Shown here: positions 28,882-38,788 of the stretch, piece after piece | Layout of the letters: each line of letters begins with the position of its first letter | Numbering within the stretch: the stretch's first letter is position 1 | NCBI GenBank assembly: GCA_949358305.1 | Contig: OX442314.1 | Coordinates: 46,136,581 to 46,200,580 of the forward strand | DNA from: Strigamia acuminata | Taxonomy: Eukaryota > Arthropoda > Chilopoda > Geophilomorpha > Linotaeniidae | Reading direction: 5' to 3' | DNA: 64,000 bases | Program-made: the position numbers and the translations under genes | The notes under the pieces: generated by a model | Database searches by the model: none | What the model saw: the letters and a program-made list of their open reading frames with translations, nothing else | Told to the model about the DNA's origin: nothing

Positions 28882-31800
28882 ATGGCGTCGTGGGGAAGAA
28901 TTTCGAGAGCGGCTAGATTGCCAAGGAATATCCATCGAGGGAGAATTCCATATAGATACAAGAGAGAATTCGTTAAGAGAGGTTATACAGCATTTCAAGC
29001 ACGCAAAGCCTTCACAACAGCAATTCAAAGATTTTGGGGAACGACGAAACGATTATTCAAAGGATTCAAAACATGTTTCCACGAAGTTTTGAGACAGATC
29101 CCAATTACAGAGGACACGCATGGCCCAATTTGGAACCAGATGATAGGAGACGAATATCCGATAGAAGAGGAGGAAGCAGCCGATCTCAAAATATACAAGA
29201 ACCCTGCGACAAACAAATTTAAATTCGTGGAAGAGGTGATGGCCAAACTGAAAGCTGGAGCGCAGGAAGTAGCAGCGAAATACATGGAAGAGAAAACTGC
29301 GTACCTTGAAGCTCAGGCCTTATTGCCTTCCCCGGAGTTAGATAAAGAGCCGCCATATTTTGTAAAGAGCCAGTACAAGATGCACCAACTCCACATGACG
29401 GGACTCATTGGCCAAAACATCGCACCACTCAATTTAGAAGGTGAGCCGCCAGGCGAGGATTTTGGACCGCTCGTGTACGCCAAACAACAGCGGCAGGAGC
29501 AAGACGAGTGGGAAGCAGCATTAGAGCAGGCGGCGAAAGAGACGGTGAAGGAATTACACGAGGAAGTGGAGTTTCTGAAATGTGTCAGAACGGAAGAAAA
29601 GGAAACCGAACGACGAGGAAGAGAGGCCAGATCACGTGGAGCCCTCCGTTATTCAAGAAGCGAAAGACCAAAGAGGACGACTCCTCCTCGAAGAATCAGC
29701 CCGAAATATTACACCAGGGAATTTAGATCTCAACGAAAAGAGTATAGAAGTTCGGAAATGAGTCCGAGAAAGGTTCGAAGAGAAAACCGAAATTCGCCAC
29801 CAGAGAGACACCAAACGGGAAAGTATCAAAGTCGGAATAGAAAAGAAAGTCCCCGACGAAGGAATAAGAGTCCGGAGCAACGATATTTCTCTCGTCAACC
29901 TCAAGTGGAGGAAAGATTAAGTCGAACAGGCAAAGATTCAGAGAGGGAAGTAAAGAGGCATCAACGAAGCTCGGAAATGAGTCCGAAAAAGAATTCGAGG
30001 CGACACGAAACGGCAGATCGAGAATATGTACCTAGGCACCACCGAGCAACAGAAAAGCGTCCATCACCCGAAGGAAATCGGATTGAGCGGGCAAAGAAAC
30101 GCCCACGGTCGTCACACCGCTATTCAGAAATGCGCCCAGTGAGGAAAGTGACAATTTCAACGGATAAAGATGAGACACTACAGGTGCAAATACGTAGGAG
30201 TTCGTCGGAAGAGTATTTGACGGCATACGAAATGGAGGTAGATCAATACGTGGTAATGGACGAGTGTCAACGTTCGCCGACACCCGATTCCGAGGAAGAA
30301 CAGCAATTGGCTGAAACAACTGTCCGCATTTTGGAGGAACGGGAGCCAACAGCAACAGGCACACACGACACGGAAAAACGACAGGGAGGCGAAACCAGCA
30401 AAAGAGGGCCACGAACGCCACCTGCTACCCCGCCAAGACAGCAGGAAGTGCAGAAACCACCGCCGGCCACCCCTCCAAGACAGCACGAGGCGCCAAAGAC
30501 ACCGCCACGGAGTACATACACTCCTATTACTTGGACTCCAACCACGTGCCCACCAACGCCAACGCCGCGAGTGTCATCACCGGAGATTTCCAGCTGCCGA
30601 GAGCTGCCAACTCTTGACGAGGCATTAGCCCAAGCATGGGAAAAAAGGGGAAGGGAACCAACGCGAAAAAAGGGACCACCGCGAATACTGCGCCCGTCAA
30701 ATAGGATGCGAGATCCAAGGAAGGCACAACCAAAAGCTACGCCGAGTGCCGCCTTGGGAGTGCCTCATCCTCACTTGCAACCAATCACGGAACCAATTCC
30801 ACAAACGGACTTATCACTGCCAATTCCATCAGTAGCCACCGTGATGTACACGATAGACCCATCGATTAAGTTAGCTGAGGATTTTGATAAATACTATCGA
30901 CAGTTGTGGACGATGTATTTGAAATTTCCGTTGTGCAATCAAGGACTACTGACCCCGACGATGGACGAGTACCAGCAAGCCCAATTAGCAGAATCACTGA
31001 ACGAACGACGGAGATGTGCTCAAGCCTTCATCGCCCAACCCACCGAGCTGAGAACCAAAGAATGGCTAGCTTGGTTCGAAGTGCAAATGTCAGTGGCATT
31101 AATAAGACTTTTATTTCCAGGAGTTTTCCAAGCGGTCGAAGCATCGTTGATCGCCACAAGTTTCCTATGGACGTCAGCAATGGGCATCCCACCCGAGTTG
31201 CTCGACAGTTGGAAAACAGTATTGGGGGACCCACCTGTCATTCGGGCCCAACTGGAACGGGAAGTTTTTAAAACCGGAGAGACATCGGGGCAGTGTATGC
31301 TAAGATTACGGGGTGAATGGATTCTCACAAGACAGAGTCTGCAACTGCAAAGAAAATTTGGGACGTGTGCGCAGCAAGTAGCTGACCCACCAACAGCGGA
31401 AGGGGCGGTGCCTACAGTCTTTATGACTGCCACGCCAAGCCACCAGCCAACCAAAAAAGCAATAGCTCCAGAATCCGATGTCGAGTTGAAATTGACCACA
31501 GATACTGAGATGTTTGATGTCGAAGGGAATGAGCCCTTAAATAGAGCTAGTGGAAGTTCGCAAAAAACAGCGTCTGGCAGAAGTTCAGCAGCTACTAAAG
31601 GGACGAAAAGGAATCCAAACCAAGACTACAGGAAAATAAAACAGTTGTATCCAGGTCTGAGATTCCCCGAATACGCGCGAACTCTACTTATCTATAATGC
31701 GACGTTATGCCATGAGGCATTGAAGTGGCTCGAGAATGCTGTTAGAGAGCCAAAACGTATAATTCAGCATCAACGACTAGTTGCAGTGCGGAGACCACCC

Positions 31801-31986
31801 ACCGGATCCCGCGAAAAATACGACATCGACTATGATCGAGTATTCCCGAGGACCAAATTCATCGAAGAAGTCTGGTTCCATGTCAACAATGGCGCCACCT
31901 CGGGACCAACCCAGCATTTGCCGAAATTTTCGGTTTCCGAAAGCGAAGCTCCAACTCCGGAGTCAGTTTTCCGAATCGAGAAATAA
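28882..31986 (+). CDS. Element A ORF3, protein of unknown function (1,034 aa)
   Basis: A long ORF between pol and the 3' LTR, homologous to B ORF3 and C ORF3. The ATG at 28882 is 12 nt after a plausible 3' splice site. Domains: a basic N-terminus (MASWGRISRAARLPRN) and helical region with SQYKMHQLHMTGLIG; an Arg/Ser-rich disordered tract (about residues 220-440) with repeated SEMSPRK/SEMSPKK units resembling RS domains; a Pro-rich stretch (TPPATPPRQ repeats, about 510-560); a helical domain (about 660-820; ALIRLLFPGVFQAVEA); and a C-terminal module with ALKWLENAVRE, HQRLVAVRRPP and VWFHVNNG. No signal peptide, hydrophobic anchor or enzyme motif is visible. The RS tract suggests RNA or splicing-factor contacts, but that is inference. 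Confidence 0.8.
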   Translation: MASWGRISRAARLPRNIHRGRIPYRYKREFVKRGYTAFQARKAFTTAIQRFWGTTKRLFKGFKTCFHEVLRQIPITEDTHGPIWNQMIGDEYPIEEEEAADLKIYKNPATNKFKFVEEVMAKLKAGAQEVAAKYMEEKTAYLEAQALLPSPELDKEPPYFVKSQYKMHQLHMTGLIGQNIAPLNLEGEPPGEDFGPLVYAKQQRQEQDEWEAALEQAAKETVKELHEEVEFLKCVRTEEKETERRGREARSRGALRYSRSERPKRTTPPRRISPKYYTREFRSQRKEYRSSEMSPRKVRRENRNSPPERHQTGKYQSRNRKESPRRRNKSPEQRYFSRQPQVEERLSRTGKDSEREVKRHQRSSEMSPKKNSRRHETADREYVPRHHRATEKRPSPEGNRIERAKKRPRSSHRYSEMRPVRKVTISTDKDETLQVQIRRSSSEEYLTAYEMEVDQYVVMDECQRSPTPDSEEEQQLAETTVRILEEREPTATGTHDTEKRQGGETSKRGPRTPPATPPRQQEVQKPPPATPPRQHEAPKTPPRSTYTPITWTPTTCPPTPTPRVSSPEISSCRELPTLDEALAQAWEKRGREPTRKKGPPRILRPSNRMRDPRKAQPKATPSAALGVPHPHLQPITEPIPQTDLSLPIPSVATVMYTIDPSIKLAEDFDKYYRQLWTMYLKFPLCNQGLLTPTMDEYQQAQLAESLNERRRCAQAFIAQPTELRTKEWLAWFEVQMSVALIRLLFPGVFQAVEASLIATSFLWTSAMGIPPELLDSWKTVLGDPPVIRAQLEREVFKTGETSGQCMLRLRGEWILTRQSLQLQRKFGTCAQQVADPPTAEGAVPTVFMTATPSHQPTKKAIAPESDVELKLTTDTEMFDVEGNEPLNRASGSSQKTASGRSSAATKGTKRNPNQDYRKIKQLYPGLRFPEYARTLLIYNATLCHEALKWLENAVREPKRIIQHQRLVAVRRPPTGSREKYDIDYDRVFPRTKFIEEVWFHVNNGATSGPTQHLPKFSVSESEAPTPESVFRIEK

Positions 31987-32014
31987 GAAGTAGAGGAAGA
32001 ATCGGAGAACCTTC

Positions 32015-32030
32015 CTAAAAAGAGGGGAGG
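32015..32030 (+). other. Element A polypurine tract
   Basis: CTAAAAAGAGGGGAGG directly before the TGTAGTG start of the 3' LTR, 28 bp after the ORF3 stop. Confidence 0.9.
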
Positions 32031-33034
32031 TGTAGTGACCCTAGTGGTCACTGATGAAGTATCGGGAATGAGCCCGAAATAAAATATTAAATTGGAGATT
32101 GTTTTATTTTATTTTATATTTTTTTATGATTTCCTGTCTAGATAAAGGGAGTTAGGCAGGGTGGGAGGAATTGTGGGTGGTCGCCAGGGAAACCAGCCCG
32201 CAACCTCCCGGAGCAGGAAACACTTCCTGTGAGGAGCAGAAAAACTCCTCAGTTTGAAACTTACTTTGAGAGCAACCAGTCACCAAAATCTTCCTGAGAA
32301 AACACCATTCTACAAGCTGATTTAGTGAAAGATTGTCAGAGTATTTGGACTCAGTCTTGCAAATTGCCAGAGCAATTTGTGAGATATTTCTTGCTGTTAC
32401 CTCAGTTAGTGACAGTGGGATTCCCATCTTGCCAAACAAGTATTGTTTGGAGGGATTTCTAATCTTGGCCAGCAACCATTGTTGGACTGAGATTTCCTCA
32501 CTCGCGACGAAGCGAAGTGAGCGCGACTGTGTGAGATTGTTGTGCGGAATCAGCCGCAACGACGCCGCGACGACGACGTTGCGACCTGGAGAGGACGAAG
32601 AGAGCGGGATTGAGCCCGAGCGAGTCAGGAGAACGTAGTTGTGACGGAATTGAGTCCGTATTGAAGAAACGCCGAAGCCGAGCCGAGCGTCGAGTGAAGC
32701 GAATCCAAGCGTTCGGCGTTCCCGAGAAGTGGAGCCGTCGAATCGACTGGATTCTTTATCATTTTCCTTTGCTTTTGATTATTTTTCTGTTAGTAAATTA
32801 TTTCTTCAGTCATTTAATCCATCATTTTATCACAAAATAATATCTTGTATTTGATTTCGTGTTTATTCTAAGTTTGAATAAATCGCCTTTTATTGAGAAA
32901 TAATTGAGTCATTATTTCTCTTATTATTCAGTTAAAATTGAGTTATTTGTGAAGTATTTGTATAAGTCCTGGCACGGCATCAATGAGTTTAGTTTTATTG
33001 TTAATATTCTTTACAGTAATTTGAGCTCATTACA
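32031..33034 (+). repeat. Element A 3' LTR
   Basis: 1,004-bp partner of 4605-5608. No difference was found by eye in the stretches compared, and the six short ORFs that lie wholly inside the two LTRs translate identically. It is followed by AGAG, the target-site duplication. Confidence 0.95.
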
Positions 33035-33191
33035 AGAGTACTGTGCAAATTTAATTTGTGTTGTGTTATGCCACCACCCTACGGTGTGATCTCATAATGG
33101 GCAGGTTTCTTGAACCAGCTCCAGATAGAAATTTACAACCGCGCGATTGTCAAAACACGTTCTCTTACATCTAGAAACAGGGGTTCAGCAT

Positions 33192-33385
33192 AATATTTAT
33201 ATTTTAATTTTATAATTTTATATATTAATTTTATAATTTTATACTTTAATTTTATATATTAATTTTATAAGTTCATACTTTAATTTTATAATTTTATACT
33301 TTAATTTTATATTTTAATTTTTTAATTTTACAGTTTAATTTTATATTTTAATTTTATACTTTAATTGTATATTTTAATTTTATGC
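33192..33385. repeat. AT-rich minisatellite
   Basis: Degenerate tandem copies of an approximately 12-20 bp TTTAATTTTATA(ATTTTATAC) unit. Confidence 0.8.
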
Positions 33386-34340
33386 TATTCATTAGAAGGA
33401 CCACTAGCAGGAGCAGAGTGGTTATTTGTAAGCTTTTAATTTGATCTTGCATCATCTTAAGCAATATAGTCACGATAAGTTGATTTTTATTTGGTTCTAC
33501 ATTATCATGAAGGAATGGGGTCTTACGGTTTGCAACAAATGTAAATGCCACATTCATATGGGAATGCAGTCTAACAATACAAAAATATCAATTTCAAGAA
33601 ATGTGAAAAGCCAAAGAAATTTATGACCATAGCTCTCTTCTGGTTCCACCGACACATTTCAAATCATCAGTTCATCCAGGGGTGACCACGTGGAGGTAGA
33701 GAGTTGGATATTACACCCCCACAAACAAAGCAATCATTTACAAAAAAAAATTCTTTTTTCAAATACTTTTAATTCTATTTTACTACGTTTAACTCCGAAT
33801 AATTCTAAGTTCACTCGCATCGTCACACGGGATGGGGAGAAAATTCGAACACGCAGATATCAAACCGAGCCAAAAAAACAAAGATTATAAATGAATTTCA
33901 ATGAAAATTGCAAACATTGTAAAACTTAGGTTGAATGCTGTGAGAAATAACCGCATTTGAAGTTCAATCCAGGTAAAACCATCGCCTTCGCCTCGTCACA
34001 CGAACGAACGTTTCCGTGCCTCGAATCAAAATGGTTGTGGCTACGGGGTTTACGGTCGAAAAACAGGGATCGACTCTACACAGAACAGATCTCTAAGGAA
34101 ATCTCGCGGCAAATACGAATTCATACTTGAATAATGTCTGGTGTCTGCACGTTTACACTTAAAGTAGAATTAGAATTGGATGTATTAGACAAGACGAACA
34201 TTACACAATCCAAAAATAAAAATATCCACGAAGATGGAAACATCTCTTCATCTAAAGGCTCATCGACTCCATGACACCGAATATCTTCTGGCTGATGACC
34301 CCTATTAAAATACTCCAGCTGACGCCTCACTTTCAATACA
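33386..34340. other. Unique sequence, no supported gene
   Basis: Short ORFs only, with no recognisable domain, long inverted repeat or RNA gene. Confidence 0.5.
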
Positions 34341-34530
34341 CTCATTAATAACCAAACCACTTATTTGCAAAGAAAACAACAAAAAATAATTGTTTGTGTA
34401 AAATATAACATCACACCATTTACTAATCAACTTCAGTAATAGACGCCGCGAATCATTTCTTTCGTCTTCGCGCTGGTGGCGCCACGTATCCATTGATTGT
34501 CAGACTGCAAACACTTAGAGCGTAACTATG
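34341..34530 (-). pseudogene. Relic of the 3' end of the fucolectin-like gene
   Basis: The minus strand at 34524-34471 encodes YALSVCSLTINGYVAPPA, matching FVLSVCDLTIYGYVAPPL at the end of the lectin gene at 35792. The flanking non-coding sequence (34341-34470) also matches 35651-35791 with gaps. Only the last strand of the lectin fold is present, so it is non-functional. Confidence 0.65.
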
Positions 34531-34869
34531 ACAAAAAAAGCAAACCTTAATCTTCTGATACACAGTTCGAGCGGTTAACATTGCAGCGAGTCAACGATGT
34601 GGGACGAAGAAAAGCTTATGCTGAACCTTAAGTTTCTCGAACCAAAGAAGGAGTCGAAGAAGGCGGCGGCGATTTCGAACAGAATAGAGCCGAGGAATTA
34701 ATTCATTCAACCAATTTTTTGTTCGACAGCAAAACCAAATTCATTTTGATCTGGCTGGCTGTGTTGTGTTGTTGTTGCCTCATATTACTTTTGGTGTGGC
34801 TAATCGGATTCTTTCTTGCTGGAGGAGGATCTTCTGGTCCAAGAGGACTGTTTTCACGAGGCGGATTTG
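34531..34869 (+). pseudogene. Inverted partial duplicate of the lectin gene 5' part
   Basis: Plus-strand sequence matching the minus-strand 5' part of the lectin gene: the shared leader CACAGTTCGAGCGGTTAACATT, an ATG at 34597 (MWDEEKLMLNLKFLEP), and, in the -1 frame, FEQNRAEELIHSTNFLFDSK followed by a strong membrane segment (ILIWLAVLCCCCLILLLVWLI, about 34737-34805) and a Gly-rich neck. The match stops at about 34869, where a different repeat begins, so no lectin domain follows. It could still encode a small membrane protein, but the missing in-frame start argues against that. Confidence 0.6.
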
Positions 34870-35035
34870 TTGGAATAAGCGATGCAGCATACAGCACAGC
34901 GCGACGAGTCGTTTTGTTATTTCAATAACGTCACCGAATATCGCATCAAAATGCTCATTGTTTGTGATAATCACTAATCATTTTTTACTGTAGCTGACAA
35001 AAATCAAAATTTTTTAAAATCATATTAAGTGGCTT
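34870..35035 (+). repeat. Dispersed repeat T, copy 1
   Basis: Starts GGAATAAGCGATGCAGCATA and is about 95 percent similar by eye to 36831-36990. The first 14 bases also occur at about 35476. It abuts the truncated end of the lectin duplicate. Confidence 0.8.
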
Positions 35036-35650
35036 ATATTTTCGTTATTACAAATTAATTTTTCTTTTTTACATCAAACGTAACAAAATTTGAAACCCCC
35101 CCCCCCCCCCATAGGGTGCGTTACGTAACCTTAGCAAAAAAATGCAAATTGTAGATAAAAGTTTAATGCCCAGATTCATAAATGCAATACAACAATATAA
35201 GAGATTATTGTATTAATTAAACACCAGGCAAAATTACATAAACAAATGACGTGTCATTCAATAGTGAAAAAAAAAACTTCCCTGCAATACAGCTGTTTTA
35301 AGTTTGTCCACATGGTGGCGTAAAGATCTAATGACATCATTGGCGAAACGATCAAATTTGACTGTGCATTAAGTGGTGCTCGAATGCTACGTTGTTTACC
35401 AAATGGCACGATAAACGTGTTGCCTACGAATTGGACCAACAATTACTCGCAACAATCGATCGACATGCACTCGTTGGAATAAGCGATGGAAAACCAAGCC
35501 AGAACTCATTTTAACAAACATGACGTGGAACATTAATGGCATTTGGCGTCTATTTTTTTATAGTTTGTTGTTTTGTAATTGTAATCTTGGTGAAATAAAA
35601 ATAAAAGAAATAAATAATTCAATTCGTCGTGCGGAAACAAAAAATTGCAT
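35036..35650. other. Unique sequence, no supported gene
   Basis: Contains a run of C near 35097-35110 and the short T-repeat start near 35474. No coding signal. Confidence 0.5.
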
Positions 35651-35791
35651 TTTTAATAACCAAACCACTTATTTGCAAAGAAAACAACATTTTACACGAA
35701 CGATTATTTCTTCTCATTCGTAAACGATACAAAACGAACAAAATATAACATGGCACCATCGCAGTTGCATCAAAGGCGCGAATCATTTCTT

Positions 35792-36767
35792 TCATCTTCG
35801 TGTCGGTGGCGGTTTCGTCAGCGGTGGCGCCACGTATCCGTAGATTGTCAGATCGCAAACACTTAGAACGAAACTGCCACAAGTCAGGCACGCGTGAATC
35901 TTCTGAATCGTCAAGTACCGACCCCTCAGCATTGCGGGACATTTGAAGGGAATTGCACCCTTTCCTTCTTTGACGCCTATAAATTCATTACACAAGCCGT
36001 TCGTGGTGAGACGTTCATGTACGCCCGGCTCATCGTGAAAATTGCCAACGCGGACTTCCAAATCGTTGTCCCACGATACTGCAAACACAGAATTATTCAC
36101 CCGCACACGTGCATGCACATTCCAACTCACCCTCGCCCGGTCTATATTGGCCCAGAAAAACTACGTTATCAATTACATGCTCAACAGCCATGTCAACTCG
36201 CCACCACGGGGTCGGGTCCAGCACATTGTTCATAGTGTGCGTACACGTCAAATTATCATGATCCAACGCGTTATTGACCGAAACCTTGGCTTCAGTGGTA
36301 CTCTCATCCACTGCTGCCTTTCCAAAATCCAGTTTGACGACTGGAGGAATATTCGTCGCTTTCGTTTTCACCTCGGGACAAACTTGAAGTTCCTCTGCAA
36401 TCAGAATTAAGACTCGATTATTCAAGTATTTGAGGGCGATTTTCGTCGGACTCACTGCCGCCAATAAGTCCGCTTTTCGAAAACAGTCCGTATGGACCAG
36501 TGAATGTTCCTCCGGCAACCAAGAATCCGATTACCCACGCCAAAATTAATAGGAGGCAACAGCAAAAAAACACACACAACCAGATCAAAATCCATTTTAT
36601 TTTGCTGTCGAACAAAAAATTGGCTGAATTAATTAATTCCTCGGCTCTATTCTGTTCGAAATCACGTACCTCGCCTTCTCCGCCGCCGCCGCCTTCTTGG
36701 ACTGCGTACCCTCCTTCTTGGGTTCGGGAAATTTAAAGTTGAGCTTAAGTCTGTCTTCGTCCCACAT
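35792..36767 (-). CDS. Membrane-anchored fucolectin-like (F5/8-type C) protein, spliced
   Basis: Host gene on the minus strand. An exon (to 36456) encodes FEQNRAEELINSANFLFDSK, one membrane helix (ILIWLCVFFCCCLLLILAWVI) and a Gly-rich neck. Intron 36455-36395 (61 nt, GTGAGT...TTGCAG, phase 1), exon 36394-36131, intron 36130-36079 (52 nt, GTGAGT...TTTGCAG) and exon 36078-35792 then give one continuous frame. The ectodomain has the fucolectin/F5-8C pattern: ALDHDNLTCTHT, then DPTPWWRVDM, then DLEVRVGN, CPAMLRGRYLTIQ and LSVCDLTIYG. Such domains bind fucose-type glycans, and this topology suggests a type II surface lectin. The 5' end is unresolved: the upstream ATG at 36767 (MWDEDRLKLNFKFPEP) is in the +1 frame relative to the membrane exon, so an unseen exon, a frameshift or pseudogenisation is possible. 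Confidence 0.72.
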
Positions 36768-36830
36768 CGTTGTCTTGCTGGAATGTTAACCGCTCGAACT
36801 GTGTTCCGTCGTAACAATCGACTTGCACTC

Positions 36831-36990
36831 TTTGGAATAAGCGATGCAGCATACAGCACGGCGCGACGAGTCGTTTTGTTATTTCAATAACGTCACCGAA
36901 TATCGCATTAAAATGCTCATTGTTTGTGATAATCACTAATCATTTTGTACTGTAGCTGACAAAAATCAAAATTTTTCAAAATCATACAAA
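36831..36990 (+). repeat. Dispersed repeat T, copy 2
   Basis: Second copy of 34870-35035, including CTGTAGCTGACAAAAATCAA. Here it lies upstream of the lectin gene, in the opposite relative orientation to copy 1. Confidence 0.8.
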
Positions 36991-38056
36991 GTGGCTTAAA
37001 CGTTCTTTATTACAAATTAATATTATTATTTTAGACTTCTAAACCTGATGTTTAGAGAGTCTCATGAAACGGTTCTGTTCCAATATTTTGAAAAACCCAA
37101 TATTTTGAAAAAAGGACTGATTAGAATGTTTAAACACAGTTTCTTGTGTAGATTTTGCCGCTGAAAACGATGGTGCTAATAACTTTTCGATCGGATTAAC
37201 GGTTGACTTTTTATTATCAAAAATCTATCTTATTTGTGTGATTGTATTTTGAACCATACGTACCGTAATTATTACAATCGAATCAATCGAATTAGATATT
37301 GGCCGATTTAATTTAAATTGAGTTGACTTTCACAATTAATAAGTTTATTTATTTTTAGTTACGGAAATAAATGTTCGACCCCTTTATGCCAGCAAAAAGA
37401 AATCAAACAATAAATTACTTTAAAAATGCAAAAAAAAATTTATTCAATTCAATTCAATTCAATTAATAAAGTAAAATAAACAAATGCAGCCGAAACATCT
37501 CAATTTAACGAAATAAAAAAAACAATAAAAATGAAAAAAAAAAATTAAACACTGGGGTGTATTTCACCCCAAGTTTTATGAGTGTGTTGTTGTTTACAAT
37601 CAAATTGAGGTCCTGCCCTTGAGCAGGACCCCCTTGTCTTAGGGATATGTGTCTCCCATTGTAAGACCATGTAATAAAGCCACTCAGACTAGAGAGCTCG
37701 AGCAGTGAGCCACGTTACAAATCTGTCTCCTCATTTCTACCACTACCAAGTACACTACAAAACACTCCAAACACATGGTCATTTTCAGAGAAAATCTCTG
37801 GAAATTTCTATGTTATTTCTGAGGAAATTACAGATATTTCCCAAAAATTTCTCTGGAGATATCTATAATTTCCATATAAATTCTTTAGAAAAAAAACCTG
37901 AAATTAAAGATATTTCCAGAGAATTTCAATCAAAATTACAGATATTTCCAGAGAATTTCAATCGGACAGAGGGACAGGGTTTAGAAGTCTAATATGTAAT
38001 GCTTCCCTGCATTACAAATCCCTGCTTGTTTTTACATGAAACTTGACAAAATTTGA
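36991..38056. other. Unique AT-rich sequence, no supported gene
   Basis: Includes an 8-bp hairpin GGTCCTGC-ccttga-GCAGGACC near 37610-37633, an AATAAA near 37674, and a stretch (37790-37970) of degenerate GAGAAATTTC / CAGATATTTCC repeats. The part from about 37575 to 37725 has an LTR-like look but no second copy or target duplication. Confidence 0.45.
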
Positions 38057-38401
38057 AATTTAAAATTTCGAGGTGAATGGTTACAGAGGCCTGAGAAGAA
38101 CATTTGGGACGTTTATTCCGGTTTATTTCGCAAGTCCGCACGCTTGCGCAGGCTATTCCCAGTGTTTTGCGAGTGGGATCAACGATTTGATGCAGGAATT
38201 CGCATTGAAAGAAGATTATATAATCTGTTCCGAAACGTTGAACGAGATTTCGATGTCCAAGAGATGCGCCAACTGTGTACATTGTGTTTCAGTTTGTATT
38301 CTCAATATGGGCGTCAGGCTATTTTGCTGGTTGATAATAGCGAGCAACGGAAAAAGATTATTTATAATTATTTGAGAAGAAATTGGTTTCTTCGACCTTA
38401 A
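38057..38401 (+). CDS. Open exon-like segment of unknown function (about 114 aa)
   Basis: The frame is open from a TGA at 38054 to the TAA at 38399-38401 and has protein-like composition, with amphipathic stretches such as NIWDVYSGLFRKSARLRRLF, RIERRLYNLF and RQAILLVDNS. There is no ATG near the start, so it may be a terminal exon entered by splicing (AG at about 38070) or part of a decayed gene. I do not recognise the family. A globin-like or other helical fold is possible but unsupported. Confidence 0.3.
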   Translation, partial: NLKFRGEWLQRPEKNIWDVYSGLFRKSARLRRLFPVFCEWDQRFDAGIRIERRLYNLFRNVERDFDVQEMRQLCTLCFSLYSQYGRQAILLVDNSEQRKKIIYNYLRRNWFLRP

Positions 38402-38788
38402 ACATTCAAAATCAATCAATTTTTAACAAACACATCCATTTTCCGGCCTCAAAACATCAATTTTTGACCCAATACGACCAATTTTGCACGCAAAATGTTC
38501 AATTTCTCAACAAAAACTTCCAGTACCCTCATTACACTACAATTTTTACTCCATGTGGTAAAAACCAACGTAAAAACGTGTTTGTACACACCGAAAGCGC
38601 AGAGGCAATAACCAACGCGTGTTTTGCACTTTTTGGTGATGCTACTATACATGTTTACTGCTGGGTGCGTATCATTCGAAATCTGGATAAAAAAATGTCC
38701 ACGATACCTGATAAAATAATGCAAACGGCACCGCCGCTTTTTTCGCTCCTCCCCGTTTTAAAGCTAAATATTAACCTGAGATATAAGT
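38402..38788. other. Unique sequence, no supported gene
   Basis: An open frame continues on the plus strand, but its Asn/Gln/Phe-rich composition follows the AT content. Confidence 0.45.

Larger units (their letters stand above)
4601..33038 (+). mobile_element. Element A: full-length Ty3/Gypsy-type retrotransposon
   Basis: A complete plus-strand LTR element flanked by a 4-bp AGAG duplication (4601-4604 and 33035-33038). The order is LTR, primer site, gag, pol (protease-RT-RNase H-integrase), ORF3, polypurine tract, LTR. Integrase following RNase H defines the Ty3/Gypsy order. Without the B insertion (11093-24589 plus one ACGT copy) the element would be about 14.9 kb. All three coding units read through without stops apart from the interruption by B. 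The two LTRs look identical wherever I compared them, so insertion is recent. Loss of pol continuity means this copy cannot make its own enzymes now. Confidence 0.92.

Noticed and set aside
28882-31986. Calling ORF3 an env gene
   Set aside because: The position fits, but I see no signal peptide, transmembrane anchor or cleavage site in A, B or C.
37575-37725. Solo LTR
   Set aside because: It has TG...CA-like ends and an AATAAA, but no target duplication or second copy in the window.
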